Assembly: GCA_964507045.1 (NCBI GenBank)
Contig: CAZDOO010000011.1
Location: 26,798 to 90,797 of the forward strand
DNA length: 64,000 nt
Direction of reading: 5' to 3'
Source of the DNA: UBA8199 sp964507045
Lineage (GTDB): Bacteria; Verrucomicrobiota; Verrucomicrobiia; Limisphaerales; UBA8199
The translations under genes were made by a program, and so were the position numbers. How positions within the stretch are numbered: the first letter of the stretch is position 1; each line of letters opens with the position of its first letter. Shown here piece after piece: positions 46,447 through 55,198 of this stretch. The notes beneath the pieces are model-generated. The model was not told the origin of the DNA and did no database searches. It saw only the letters and a list, made by a program, of their open reading frames with translations.

Positions 46447-48528
46447 ATGAAGAGTCATTTCCTCGCTCGACTGACAGGGCGGTGGCGTCGGCGCCAGCTT
46501 CCGCGTGCGGACAGGGCCGCGACGATCCTTGGCTGGGTGCTGGGAACGTGCCTCCTTGGGGCCGGCCTGAACTCCGGCCTTGCCGCCGACAGCAACCAAA
46601 GAAAAGCGATCATGATGGGGTCCGCCGCCCCGCCGGGCGACACCACTTCGGATAACCATCCAGGCAGGGCCAGGATGACCTTCCTCCGGCTGGTGGGTAA
46701 TCTGGCGAACGACCCGGCCAAAGGCTGGACCTGTGACATGGAGTGGGACCTGAAGGTGCGCTTGGGAATGAATCCAACCAACACGACCGCGGAGGCGCTC
46801 TTCAACTATATCGGGCAGCACCATTTGGGCTACCGCATCGCCATGAATTGCGGCCCCATGGGCCAGACCGCGGGTTACTGGCGCTGCGCCGTGGATAACG
46901 GGATCATGCCGTTCGCGCCGCATTACAATAACAACCCCAACTACCGCTTCGATGACCCGGTCGGGATCAGGGCGGCGGTCAGCGTTGCCGGGGGGCACAC
47001 GGCGAACACCGGCACCTATGGGCAGAGCCTGGAGTTCTTCGACGCGGTGCCTGAGTGGTCTAATCCGCCCAAGTATGAGGACATCGCCCAAAGCTGGGCG
47101 AACCAGGGACTGGCCGCCAAGTTTGCCCGGGTGCTGGATGCGCATCCGCGCTACAACATCTGGGACGCGCGCGAGCACCTGCGCCAGGCAGGAAGCTTCT
47201 GGGCCACCGGCTGGACGGAGACCAACGGCTATGGCCGCGTGAACGAACACGCCGTCGTCGGCAAGCTGCTGCCCGGGCCGCCGGTCGAGTTCCAGGCCGT
47301 CAAATCCCGCGACCGGCACAGGGTAGTCTTTGTCTGGAAGAACTTCCTGCAAAGCGATTTCGCCGCCACAGTTATTGCGCGCCGGGATGGCCGCATCGTC
47401 TATGAAGGCACGGGCACGAACTTCGTCTGGACTAGCGACGTGGATGGCGACGAGGTCTTCACTTATTGGTCGAAGAACAAGGCGGGCGAGAAGTCGCGGA
47501 TGGAGTCCTACCAAACGCGGACCGTCACCGGGCTCAATTGCCGGCTTAATCAGACCTGCCTGGTGTTGGGGGCGCCGCCCCACGAGGAAATGCTGGCTCG
47601 AAACATGAGTGAGCGGTTCCAGCAGGTCGCGACGAACTGGGTGTGCGATAGGGTTTGCCGCTTGGGGACTGCCGACCGCGACCCGCGCACGCAAATGCCG
47701 GGCGGCCCGGTAGTCGCTGTCCTGCCCGACTTCTCCGCCATGGTCAGCTACGCCATCTCGAATCATTACCGCCTCCTCGTCGCGCCGGTGGCCTACCCCG
47801 ACCGGGACCTCTATGGCTACAAGGAAGCTTGGGACCGCGCGACGGCTGCGGGGGTGCTGGTCGTCCTGCCGCATCACGGCTCCCTCTCGCCTTCGCGGAC
47901 CCCGCAAGCGCGCCGGCTGTCCCCGCCGCGCCTCTTCTCCGCTGTGACCGTCGGGGAAGGCACAACCACTAACCGCTTGAGCTTTGGCCCGGGGTTGGAA
48001 TTCTTCGACACTCCGGCTGTGCCAAGGTCGGTGTCTATGGGACTGACTAACCAAATGGATGCGGCGGGAGTAGTCGCGGGCAAGCTGGCCCAGATTCTCG
48101 ACGCGCATCCGCACTACAATCTCTGGGACGCCCGCCAGCACCTCCGCCAGAGCGCCAGCCACTACGCGACGGGCTGGGTCGAAGACGGCGGCTATGGCCG
48201 GCCGCCCGCTCAGCCGGCGCGGATCGCCGTTCTGGATCCGGCGCCGCCGCTCGACCTTCAGGCGACTAAGTCGGCTGGGGGAGACACCGTCACCTTCTCG
48301 TGGCAGAACTTCCTGCAGAGCAGCTTTGCGGAGACTGTCATCACGCGGCAGGACGGCCGCACGCTGTACCACGGCGCCGGGACGAACTTCGTCTGGCGCA
48401 GCGACGTGGAGGGAGACGAAGTCTTTCGCTTCTTCTCCAAGGACAAAGCAGGGAGGCTGTCCAGGTCTGAGCCCTATACGGTCATTCCACTCAAAGGCTT
48501 GCACCGCAGCCGCCAACCTTCCACCTAA
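46447..48528 (+). CDS. Exported protein with two tandem homologous modules, unknown
   Basis: The 693-residue product has a basic N-terminus and a signal-like span (AATILGWVLGTCLLGAGLNS) ending at LAADS. Two modules follow at about 60-370 and 375-690. Each contains FF(D/S) followed by FARVLDAHPRYNIWDAREHL RQ or AQILDAHPHYNLWDARQHLR Q, then a fibronectin-like end: VFVWKNFLQSDFAATVIARR versus TFSWQNFLQSSFAETVITRQ. The AAGVLVVLPHHG and AAGVVAGKLAQILDAHP sequences resemble the helices of subtilisin-like domains, but I see no GTS serine motif or catalytic Asp/His pattern. A degenerate, non-catalytic subtilase-like duplication is my best guess, and it is weak. It is divergent from cinA. Confidence 0.6.
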   Translation: MKSHFLARLTGRWRRRQLPRADRAATILGWVLGTCLLGAGLNSGLAADSNQRKAIMMGSAAPPGDTTSDNHPGRARMTFLRLVGNLANDPAKGWTCDMEWDLKVRLGMNPTNTTAEALFNYIGQHHLGYRIAMNCGPMGQTAGYWRCAVDNGIMPFAPHYNNNPNYRFDDPVGIRAAVSVAGGHTANTGTYGQSLEFFDAVPEWSNPPKYEDIAQSWANQGLAAKFARVLDAHPRYNIWDAREHLRQAGSFWATGWTETNGYGRVNEHAVVGKLLPGPPVEFQAVKSRDRHRVVFVWKNFLQSDFAATVIARRDGRIVYEGTGTNFVWTSDVDGDEVFTYWSKNKAGEKSRMESYQTRTVTGLNCRLNQTCLVLGAPPHEEMLARNMSERFQQVATNWVCDRVCRLGTADRDPRTQMPGGPVVAVLPDFSAMVSYAISNHYRLLVAPVAYPDRDLYGYKEAWDRATAAGVLVVLPHHGSLSPSRTPQARRLSPPRLFSAVTVGEGTTTNRLSFGPGLEFFDTPAVPRSVSMGLTNQMDAAGVVAGKLAQILDAHPHYNLWDARQHLRQSASHYATGWVEDGGYGRPPAQPARIAVLDPAPPLDLQATKSAGGDTVTFSWQNFLQSSFAETVITRQDGRTLYHGAGTNFVWRSDVEGDEVFRFFSKDKAGRLSRSEPYTVIPLKGLHRSRQPST

Positions 48529-48604
48529 GCCCCTGGAGCAGCCAGGCTGCTCCCCTCATCACCAGGCTTGGGGTTCGAATTCAAAAACAAATGCAAGACA
48601 CCTG

Positions 48605-48650
48605 TTGACAGGATAGCCGGGCGGTGACAATATATCCGCAGTGGATACAT
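48605..48650 (+). promoter_or_regulatory. Promoter and candidate PadR operator
   Basis: A consensus -35 TTGACA sits at 48605-48610. The AT-rich -10 candidate (about 48628-48636, CAATATATC) overlaps an inverted repeat ATATATCC-N5-GGATACAT (48630-48650, one mismatch). An operator lying on the -10 of a PadR gene is typical of self-repression. The start codon at 48666 follows 16 bp later. Confidence 0.55.
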
Positions 48651-48665
48651 CGGTTACCGTAATAT

Positions 48666-49061
48666 ATGGCTATGGCGAAGAATGATCCTGACCCTGGGGA
48701 AATGCCGCCGCTCACCCCGGCGGTGTTCCATGTGCTGCTGGCGTTGACGGGCGGCGAACGCCACGGCTACGCCATCATGCAGGAAGTGGCGGAGAGCACG
48801 GACGGCCGGATGAAGATGGGGCCGGGCACTTTGTATGGCACCATCCGGCGCTTGCTGGAGGCCCGGATGATCGAGGAGTCGGATGAGCGCCCCGACCCGG
48901 AAATGGACGATGAACGCCGCCGCTACTACCGCCTGACGGCGATTGGTCAGCGGGCGGTCAAGGCCGAGGCGCGGCGTTACGCGGAGCTGGCGGAGCTTGC
49001 GCGCCGCAAACGGCTCCTGGGCAAGCCCATCCGGGCGGCGCGGGCGGGAGGGCTCGCATGA
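48666..49061 (+). CDS. PadR family transcriptional regulator
   Basis: The 131-residue protein starts MAMAKNDPDPGEMPPLTPAV. The winged helix domain (15-95) reads FHVLLALTGGERHGYAIMQE then VAESTDGRMKMGPGTLYGTI RRLLE, the classic PadR HGYAI...GTLYGTIRRL pattern, with a short C-terminal helix for dimerisation. PadR proteins bind DNA as dimers and are released by a small molecule. An inverted repeat covers its own promoter. It overlaps the next gene by 4 bp (ATGA), so the two are co-regulated. PadR regulators often sit with ABC or membrane-protein genes. Confidence 0.92.
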   Translation: MAMAKNDPDPGEMPPLTPAVFHVLLALTGGERHGYAIMQEVAESTDGRMKMGPGTLYGTIRRLLEARMIEESDERPDPEMDDERRRYYRLTAIGQRAVKAEARRYAELAELARRKRLLGKPIRAARAGGLA

Positions 49062-50446
49062 GACGCGCTCCCACGGAACCGGACGGCAGAGCCGTGGCGC
49101 TCTCCGGGAGGCTGTTTCAGCGTCTGCTGGCCGCCTACCCGGAGGCTTACCGCCGCGAATACGGCCCGCCCATGGCCCAACTCTTTCGCGACCAATGCCG
49201 CGACTCCTGGCGCGCCGGGCGCGGCTGGGGCCTGGCCCGGCTCTGGTTGCGGGTCCTGCCGGATTTGGTGAAAACGTCAGTGCTGGAACACCTCTCCACC
49301 CTTAAAGAAAGGAATACTATGCTCGATAGAATCGGCTCATTGTTACGTCTGCGGTCTGCGCCGCGGTCCGTCTTCTTCGCGGTGGCTACCGTTGTCTTCC
49401 TGCTCGTGGTCGGCACGTGCACGCTCACCACGTTTCTCTTGCCGGATACTTACGCCAGCAGTGCCCGCCTCAAGGTTGACTGGACCGTGAATGACCGCGC
49501 CGGCCAAAAGGAGTTTGAGGCTATTCAGTCCGACGCGGTGCTGGACAAGGTGATTGGTGACCTCGACTTGAACCAGACCTGGGGCAGGAAGTACGCCCGA
49601 GGCGTCCCCCTGACGACTGCACAAACGAAGGCACTACTCAAGCCGCGGCTGGACCTGCGTCCCGTTCGCGGCACTACGAGCCTGATCGAGATCCGCGTCT
49701 TCAGCGAGGACCGCAACGAAGCGGCGGCGCTGGCCAATGCCATCGCACACAGCTATCGCGAATACCGGCCGCTCAGCCCGGTAGTGATTGTGGACAGGGC
49801 CGCTCCCGGCCTGAGACCTGTGCGGCCCAATAAGCCGGCCAACATTGCCTTCGGAGTGGTGGGAGGAATGTTCTTTGCCTCGGTGGCTGGGGCAGTCATG
49901 GCCGGGATAGCCGCGTGGATAGGAAGAACATCGCGGGGGGATGGCGCGCCCCCGGGAGCAGGCGCCGGGCCCGTTCCAGACCTTCCCCATCTGGGCCGCC
50001 AGCGCGCCAAAAGCGCGGTTGATAGAATCGTAGGCACACTGTGGATCGGAATGAGCGGCCTTGTGTGCGGTCTGACGCTGGTTGGGTTGGTCTGGTTGTT
50101 AATCTTCCGGCAGTCTGGCGTGACCGACGAACAACTGCTATTCCTGCCAGTCTTCGGCTTGTGCTGGGGGTGCAACGTCGTTCTAGGTTGCTTTCTCTTG
50201 CGGGGGAAGTGGTGGGCGAGAACTTGCCTCGGTTTGGAGGGCGTTCTGTTCCTGATCTACTTTTGCTGCGAGCGCGGGTTCGCCCTTCCCCATTGCCCGG
50301 TCTGGCTGGGCATGGTGATCTTCCGAATGGGTACGTTCATGGTTGGAGTGCTGCCGTATTCCCAATGGGTGTTCTTTCCCCTCGGGTTAGCCAGCCTCTG
50401 CGCCCTACTGTGGCCCCGCAAGGAAACCGCAGCCAAGCCGTGCTGA
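49058..50446 (+). CDS. Wzz-like membrane protein with permease-type N-terminal segment
   Basis: The 462-residue protein opens with RLLAAYPEAYRREYGPPMAQ LFRDQCRD, a sequence familiar from the N-terminus of PadR-linked permease/DUF families. A membrane span (about 107-129, FFAVATVVFLLVVGTCTLTT) leads to a Wzz/chain-length-determinant-like periplasmic region (about 130-250) with LIEIRVFSEDRNEAAALANA IAHSYREYRP, then four or five further spans (about 262-285, 330-352, 365-385, 395-412 and 425-450). It is co-translated with the PadR regulator. The Wzz-like part suggests a link with polysaccharide length or export, but no glycan genes are adjacent. Fusion of the three parts is unusual. Confidence 0.65.
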   Translation: MRRAPTEPDGRAVALSGRLFQRLLAAYPEAYRREYGPPMAQLFRDQCRDSWRAGRGWGLARLWLRVLPDLVKTSVLEHLSTLKERNTMLDRIGSLLRLRSAPRSVFFAVATVVFLLVVGTCTLTTFLLPDTYASSARLKVDWTVNDRAGQKEFEAIQSDAVLDKVIGDLDLNQTWGRKYARGVPLTTAQTKALLKPRLDLRPVRGTTSLIEIRVFSEDRNEAAALANAIAHSYREYRPLSPVVIVDRAAPGLRPVRPNKPANIAFGVVGGMFFASVAGAVMAGIAAWIGRTSRGDGAPPGAGAGPVPDLPHLGRQRAKSAVDRIVGTLWIGMSGLVCGLTLVGLVWLLIFRQSGVTDEQLLFLPVFGLCWGCNVVLGCFLLRGKWWARTCLGLEGVLFLIYFCCERGFALPHCPVWLGMVIFRMGTFMVGVLPYSQWVFFPLGLASLCALLWPRKETAAKPC

Positions 50447-50459
50447 TCGACAGGGGCCT

Positions 50460-53400
50460 TCAGTCCTCGGCAAACAGGTACTCCAGGTCGGTCTTGGACA
50501 GGCTGCGGGCGAAGCCTTCCTCGCCGAGCACGTCGGCAATGGTCTGGGCCTTGCTCTGCTGCAGCTCCCAAATCTTCTCTTCAACCGTGCCGGGCGAGAT
50601 CAGGCGATAGGCGTTGACGGTCTGGGTCTGGCCGATGCGGTGCGAGCGGTCAATGGCCTGCGCCTCGACTGCCGGGTTCCACCACGGATCGTAGAGCACC
50701 ACGTAGCTCGCCGTCGTCAGGTTGAGGCCGGTGCCTGCCGCGCGGAGGCTGAGCAGGAAGACCGCCGGGTTGGGATCGTTCTGGAACGCGCTCACCACCT
50801 CCTGCCGGTCCTTGGTTTGGCCGGTGAGGATGTGAGTGCGAATCTGGCGCTGGCGGCATTCCCCTTCCAGCAGCTCGAGCATCTGCACGAACTGGCTGAA
50901 CAGCAGCACCTTCTGGCCCTCGGCGACGAGCGAGTCGAGCAGCTCGAACAGTGTCTCGGTCTTGCCGGAGACGGAGTCGTTGCCCACCAGTTTGGGGTGG
51001 CAGCAAATCTGGCGCAGGCGCGTCAGCGCCGCCAGCACGTGGATCTTGCTCTTGTTGAGGCCCTTCTCAGCCACGGTCTTCATGACCTGCTCGCGGCTGC
51101 GGCGCAGCTCGGCCAGGTAAAGCTTGCGCTGCTCGTCGCTGAGCTGGCAGTCGCGGCGCTCCTCGATGCGCTCGGGCAAATCCTTCGCGACGTGCTGCTT
51201 GAGCCGGCGCAGCAGCAGCGGGCGGAGCTTGGCCGAGAGCCGGCGCCGCGCGATGCGCTGCGCCGATTCAGCATCCTCGCCGCGCGGCTCGTAGGTCTCC
51301 GTGAAGTGATCCTGGTTGCCGAGGTAGCCCGGCTGGATGAAGTCCACGATGCTCCACAGGTCCAGGAGGCGGTTCTCCAGCGGCGTGCCCGTCAGCGCCA
51401 GGCGATGCTCGGCTTTTAACTGCTTCACAGACTGGGTGACCTGCGCCGCCGGGTTCTTGATGAACTGGGCCTCGTCCAGGATGATGGCGCGGAAGGCGAA
51501 CTTCTGCAGCTCCTCCAGGTCGCGCCGCAGCAGGGCGTAGTTGGTGACGATGATGTCGTATTGCGGAATCTGCTTGCGGAGGTTGTGGCGGGCCGCGCCG
51601 CTCTCCAGCACCAGCACCTTGAGGTGCGGCGTGAAACGTTCCGCCTCGCGCCGCCAGTTATGCAGCACGGAAGCGGGGCAGATCACCAGCGCCGGCTTCG
51701 GGTCCTTCTTGTGCTGGTCCTTGAGCCACGCCAGCCAGGCCAGCGTTTGGAGGGTCTTGCCCAGGCCCATATCATCCGCCAGCACGCCGCCCAGCCGGAG
51801 CCGGGTCAGGTGGCAGAGGAAGTCGAAGCCGGCCTTTTGGTAAGGGCGCATCTCCGCCTGCACCGAGGCGGGCAGGTCCATGGCGGGCAGGCCCTCGAAG
51901 TGCTTGAGGCGTTCCCGCAGCGCCCGGGCCTGGGCCGAGTCGCCAAACCGCTGCAAGCCTTCCTCGTCCAAATGCGCCGCCTGTTCGAGCCCAATGCGCT
52001 GCGCTGCCGGCACCAGGCCGTCCACGCCCAGCTCCGCCATCGCCTCGTGCGCCGACTGCACGGCCGCCGAATCCAGCTCCACCCAGCCCGAGTCGGGCAG
52101 CTTGATGAAGCGGCCCGTGGCTGTCTGGAGCCGCTGCAAGTCGGCGGCGGTGAGCTTGAGCCCTTCCTGCTCCCACTCGGCGGAGACGGCCAGCCAGTCA
52201 ATGCCGCTGCCCTTGACCACGAGGTGGGGGCGCAGTTGCCGCGGTGCCAGGAACAGGCGGGAGAAGCCCGGGTTGCCGAGGTAATCGGCCTCGGGCGGGC
52301 GGTCGGCCCAGGCGCGGGTTAGCTGGCTCAGAAAGCCCTCGTTGGCCTCGCCGACCCACAAGCCGGGCTCGGGCGTGAACCAATCCAGCCGGCGCAGCCA
52401 CTGGGTGGCCGGTTCCAGCCGCGGGTCGTCCAGCAGCTCCGGCTTGCTGCCCGCCGGGCGGGGTTTCCTGGCCTCGTGCAACCGCCATTCGTGGCCGTTC
52501 CAGAGCCAGAGGCTCTCGTCGCGCTGGCTCCGGGCCAGCAGCCGCAGGCGCACCGTCTCGTCGAGCAGCTCGAAGACGAACTGCGGCTTGGCGGCGTGGG
52601 TGACGCAAAGCTGCTCCCAATCCACACCCTGGCTGGACTGCGTCTTGCGCAAGTGCATCAGGAGGCGATGGCTCAACTTGCGCATCGGCAAGGCCGGCTG
52701 GCCGACCAGGAGCTCGAGCACCGGCGGCGGCGGCGCGTTGCGCAGCAAAAAGAACGTCTTCCCCACCAGCGCCAGCGCCGGGTGGCGGTTGAAGAATCGC
52801 ACCTCGCTCAACGGATAAATCTTCCCGCCCCGCACGGTCAACTGGTGCGTCAAGGCCAGCTCCTTGTCGCCATTCTTGAGGTGCGGCGTGAGCTCGGCCA
52901 CCTCGCCATGGAACTCCAGCGCCTGCGGCGGGCTCTGGTCGCCGGCCAGTTCGAGCCGGGGCGTGTGGCCCCAGCGCGCCAGCCAGTGCAGCAGCTCCAG
53001 GTCCGACAAGACCAGCGTCTCGCCGCCGTTGCGGCGCGGGGAATGCGTCTCCGCCAGCCACTGAATGAACTCCCAATCGCCGGGCGGGAACAGCTCCTGC
53101 TCGTGCGCCGCGCGGGTGGTCAGTTCGATGATCTCGCCCAGCTTCCGCACCTTCTCGCCGGTGCGGGGACGCAGCAGGTGCAGCTCCACGGCCAGGCGGC
53201 AGCGGATGGGCTGCTCCGCGTCCGGCTGGAGCCGGCAAACCGCCCGCACAAAGGCGCGCGGCGAGTCAAAGTGAACCGGCTTTTGCGGGAAGAGCCACGT
53301 CTCCAGGTGCCGGACGAGCTGCTGCTCCTGCGCCGCCTGCTCGACCTGGGCGAACCGGTCGAGGTTGGCGTAAACGCTCAGCTCCGGCGGCAGCGAGCGC

Positions 53401-53741
53401 TGCGCGCGCAGGAACAGGAACGCCATCTCCTCCAGGCGCGCCCGGCCTTGCGCCGACAGCAAATGGGGCCACCAATCGGTGTTGGGGAAATCCTTACGGG
53501 AAAGGGAGAGCTTCTCGAAATAGTCTTCGAGCAGCAGCCACGCCCGCTGCGAATCGCCGCAAGCCGCAAAGCTTCGCAGCAGCTCCTCCCGCTGGGCCAC
53601 GACGGCTTTCGAGTCGGACAGCTCCCGGCGCAAGTCCGCCAGCGCTCCGTAGGTTTTGGAGAGCACCGTGTTCTGCGCGTCGTACTTCGAAGCCTGCGCT
53701 GATCGCAGCCCGTTCCCGTTCCTGAATAACACTTTAGCCAT
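50460..53741 (-). CDS. SNF2-family DEAD/DEAH-box helicase
   Basis: The 1093-residue protein has a long N-terminal region (1-630), rich in helices, with no domain I can name. The SNF2 ATPase follows: QAEMRPYQKAGFDFLCHLTR, Walker A DDMGLGKT (about 655), DEAQ (about 750), LTGTPLENRLLDLWSIVDFI, and a C-terminal RecA lobe with LFSQFVQMLELLEGE, AGTGLNL and QAIDRSHRIGQ (about 1040). It would translocate along double-stranded DNA and remodel bound proteins; bacterial members are RapA/HepA-like. It ends 13 bp from the converging Wzz-like gene. Confidence 0.92.
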   Translation of the reverse strand: MAKVLFRNGNGLRSAQASKYDAQNTVLSKTYGALADLRRELSDSKAVVAQREELLRSFAACGDSQRAWLLLEDYFEKLSLSRKDFPNTDWWPHLLSAQGRARLEEMAFLFLRAQRSLPPELSVYANLDRFAQVEQAAQEQQLVRHLETWLFPQKPVHFDSPRAFVRAVCRLQPDAEQPIRCRLAVELHLLRPRTGEKVRKLGEIIELTTRAAHEQELFPPGDWEFIQWLAETHSPRRNGGETLVLSDLELLHWLARWGHTPRLELAGDQSPPQALEFHGEVAELTPHLKNGDKELALTHQLTVRGGKIYPLSEVRFFNRHPALALVGKTFFLLRNAPPPPVLELLVGQPALPMRKLSHRLLMHLRKTQSSQGVDWEQLCVTHAAKPQFVFELLDETVRLRLLARSQRDESLWLWNGHEWRLHEARKPRPAGSKPELLDDPRLEPATQWLRRLDWFTPEPGLWVGEANEGFLSQLTRAWADRPPEADYLGNPGFSRLFLAPRQLRPHLVVKGSGIDWLAVSAEWEQEGLKLTAADLQRLQTATGRFIKLPDSGWVELDSAAVQSAHEAMAELGVDGLVPAAQRIGLEQAAHLDEEGLQRFGDSAQARALRERLKHFEGLPAMDLPASVQAEMRPYQKAGFDFLCHLTRLRLGGVLADDMGLGKTLQTLAWLAWLKDQHKKDPKPALVICPASVLHNWRREAERFTPHLKVLVLESGAARHNLRKQIPQYDIIVTNYALLRRDLEELQKFAFRAIILDEAQFIKNPAAQVTQSVKQLKAEHRLALTGTPLENRLLDLWSIVDFIQPGYLGNQDHFTETYEPRGEDAESAQRIARRRLSAKLRPLLLRRLKQHVAKDLPERIEERRDCQLSDEQRKLYLAELRRSREQVMKTVAEKGLNKSKIHVLAALTRLRQICCHPKLVGNDSVSGKTETLFELLDSLVAEGQKVLLFSQFVQMLELLEGECRQRQIRTHILTGQTKDRQEVVSAFQNDPNPAVFLLSLRAAGTGLNLTTASYVVLYDPWWNPAVEAQAIDRSHRIGQTQTVNAYRLISPGTVEEKIWELQQSKAQTIADVLGEEGFARSLSKTDLEYLFAED

Positions 53742-54222
53742 CTTCTGAATAAACCCGTCTCAGCGTCTATCATTCCGACATAGAACGACGCTGGGGTCAA
53801 TGGCAAACGTAAGAATTTCGGCTGGCCAGGCGAATTTCGACACCCCCACCCCAAGTTCGGCCGGACTCCCGCTCCGCCGAGGGCTTGACCCTGGCACCAG
53901 CACACCTCCCTAGCCTCACCGTATCCTCACCGTTACCTCACCGTTGAACCTCTGCAAACCTTGCAGAGGTTCAACGGTGAGGTAACGGTGAGGATACGGT
54001 GAGGTGAGCCAGCAGAGAGGGGGTATTACCCAGGCCTGAGCCTTATCCGCATTCCGGGCCGCCCGGGCCGGCCAATTCCGAAGGAATTGACGAATTCCCT
54101 GTCTTGATGATGGGGGGTAGATACGCCTCGACCGGCTTGGGAGGACGGGGTGAAGCCCCGGGCGATCTGCGGGAGGTGCGAAATGGAACCGCCCGGTCTG
54201 CAGCTTGGTCGGCTGGCGGGGC
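53742..54222. other. Gap with giant palindrome P4
   Basis: The 481 bp lie upstream of the SNF2 gene. They contain P4 (53914-54004) and otherwise nothing I recognise; CCAATTCCGAAGGAATTGAC at about 54072 is a small inverted repeat. Confidence 0.5.
53914..54004. repeat. Giant palindrome P4 (44-bp perfect arms, 3-nt loop)
   Basis: Arms 53914-53957 and 53961-54004 are exact complements around ACC. The left arm has three 11-bp units of the form CCTCACCGT(T/A)N, with TAGCCTCACC outside them and GAACCTCTGCAA next to the loop. It lies about 170 bp upstream of the SNF2 start. Confidence 0.95.
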
Positions 54223-54450
54223 TTAATTCGTGGAGGGACCCTTGACCATCTGCGCCTGGTTGGCGGCCAGGTAATCGGCCATGGCTTCGATGCCGCTGAT
54301 CTGGGCGCTGACGTGTTTCAGGCCGAATTGCTTGGTAATCTTGTAGTGGATGAGCCGTTTGCCCAGGCCCACAATCTCAATATCCGCCGCCCGCGTCTTC
54401 CAGACCTGCCCTTTGGCCAGGGATTGCCGCCTCTGAGTCTTAATCTTCAT
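54223..54450 (-). CDS. Small conserved protein of unknown function
   Basis: The 75-residue protein starts MKIKTQRRQSLAKGQVWKTR and continues AADIEIVGLGKRLIHYKITK QFG; it is basic and short. I recall similar small proteins in Verrucomicrobiota, but no function. The order of a beta-hairpin-like VWKTRAADIEIVG, then LIHYKIT and a helix (GIEAMADYLAANQAQMV) suggests a compact nucleic-acid-binding fold, which is speculation. The gene is isolated, facing the SNF2 upstream region. Confidence 0.6.
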   Translation of the reverse strand: MKIKTQRRQSLAKGQVWKTRAADIEIVGLGKRLIHYKITKQFGLKHVSAQISGIEAMADYLAANQAQMVKGPSTN

Positions 54451-54675
54451 TCCTTATAACAGACGCCTAAATGCATGAAATTGTTCAATCTGGCGAAGGT
54501 GCCCAACGTTCGAGAAGCGGTGAAACCCTGGGGTTTTGGCACGATTCCAGGGGTTGGCACCCCCCTGCCGGGCGCGTTTTCGCAGTTTTGACAATGGCAA
54601 TGGGCGTGCTCTACGAATGGGCAGAATGGCCGCTTTCAGGCGAGAATCGAGTCCGTCCCCGGCGCCGGAGCCAGT

Positions 54676-55176
54676 ATGAAGACGTATCGCATCCTTATCG
54701 GCAATTGTGAAGAACTGCTCAGCGATTTCATCGGCGCGCTGTTTGAGGAGGTTTGCGCCGGCCAGGCGGCTGTCCGCTGCACCCGGACTGCGCGGGTGGA
54801 TGAATTCGTCCGGCTGGGCGGCGAGCAGGAGTTTGACCTGATCGTCCAGGTCCCCCGCAACCTGATTCCCGAGGCAAGCGCTTCCACTCCCATGGGTCTG
54901 ATAGGCGAGTCGCTCGGCGCCCTCCGCGCCATCAAAGCCCAACACTCCGTTCCCATCGTCGCGCTCGTGGCTTTGGAAGAGCGGGCGCGCTATGAACCGC
55001 TGCTGCTGGAGGCGGGAGCCGATTGCGTGCTGGAGCTGCCGTTCGAGGGCGATGAGCTGCGCTCGGCGGTGGAGCGACTCCTGCGGTTTCCGGCGCAGCC
55101 CGAACACTCCCCGGCGAAGCAATGGTTTTCTGCCGGGGTGCTGATGCGAGGGTTGCGGCGCCTCAGCCAGGTGTAG
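54676..55176 (+). CDS. Receiver-like (CheY-fold) protein lacking the phosphoacceptor
   Basis: The 166-residue protein begins MKTYRILIGNCEELLSDFIG and has the alternating strand/helix pattern of a response regulator receiver. FDLIVQVPRNLI stands where the family has FDLILLDxxMP, so the phosphorylated Asp is replaced. LELPFEG replaces the usual LxKPF (Lys missing). The last strand ends with ELRSAVERLL. Therefore it cannot be phosphorylated in the usual way and is probably a pseudo-receiver or a partner-binding module. No histidine kinase is adjacent. The short C-terminal tail has no DNA-binding domain. Confidence 0.6.
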   Translation: MKTYRILIGNCEELLSDFIGALFEEVCAGQAAVRCTRTARVDEFVRLGGEQEFDLIVQVPRNLIPEASASTPMGLIGESLGALRAIKAQHSVPIVALVALEERARYEPLLLEAGADCVLELPFEGDELRSAVERLLRFPAQPEHSPAKQWFSAGVLMRGLRRLSQV

Positions 55177-55198
55177 CTGCCTCGGCTCGCAAGCGGGA

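Noticed and set aside
13097..54004. Giant palindromes as rho-independent terminators
   Set aside because: They have no T-tracts, lie also between divergent starts (P1), and are far longer than needed. They are reported as a repeat family instead.
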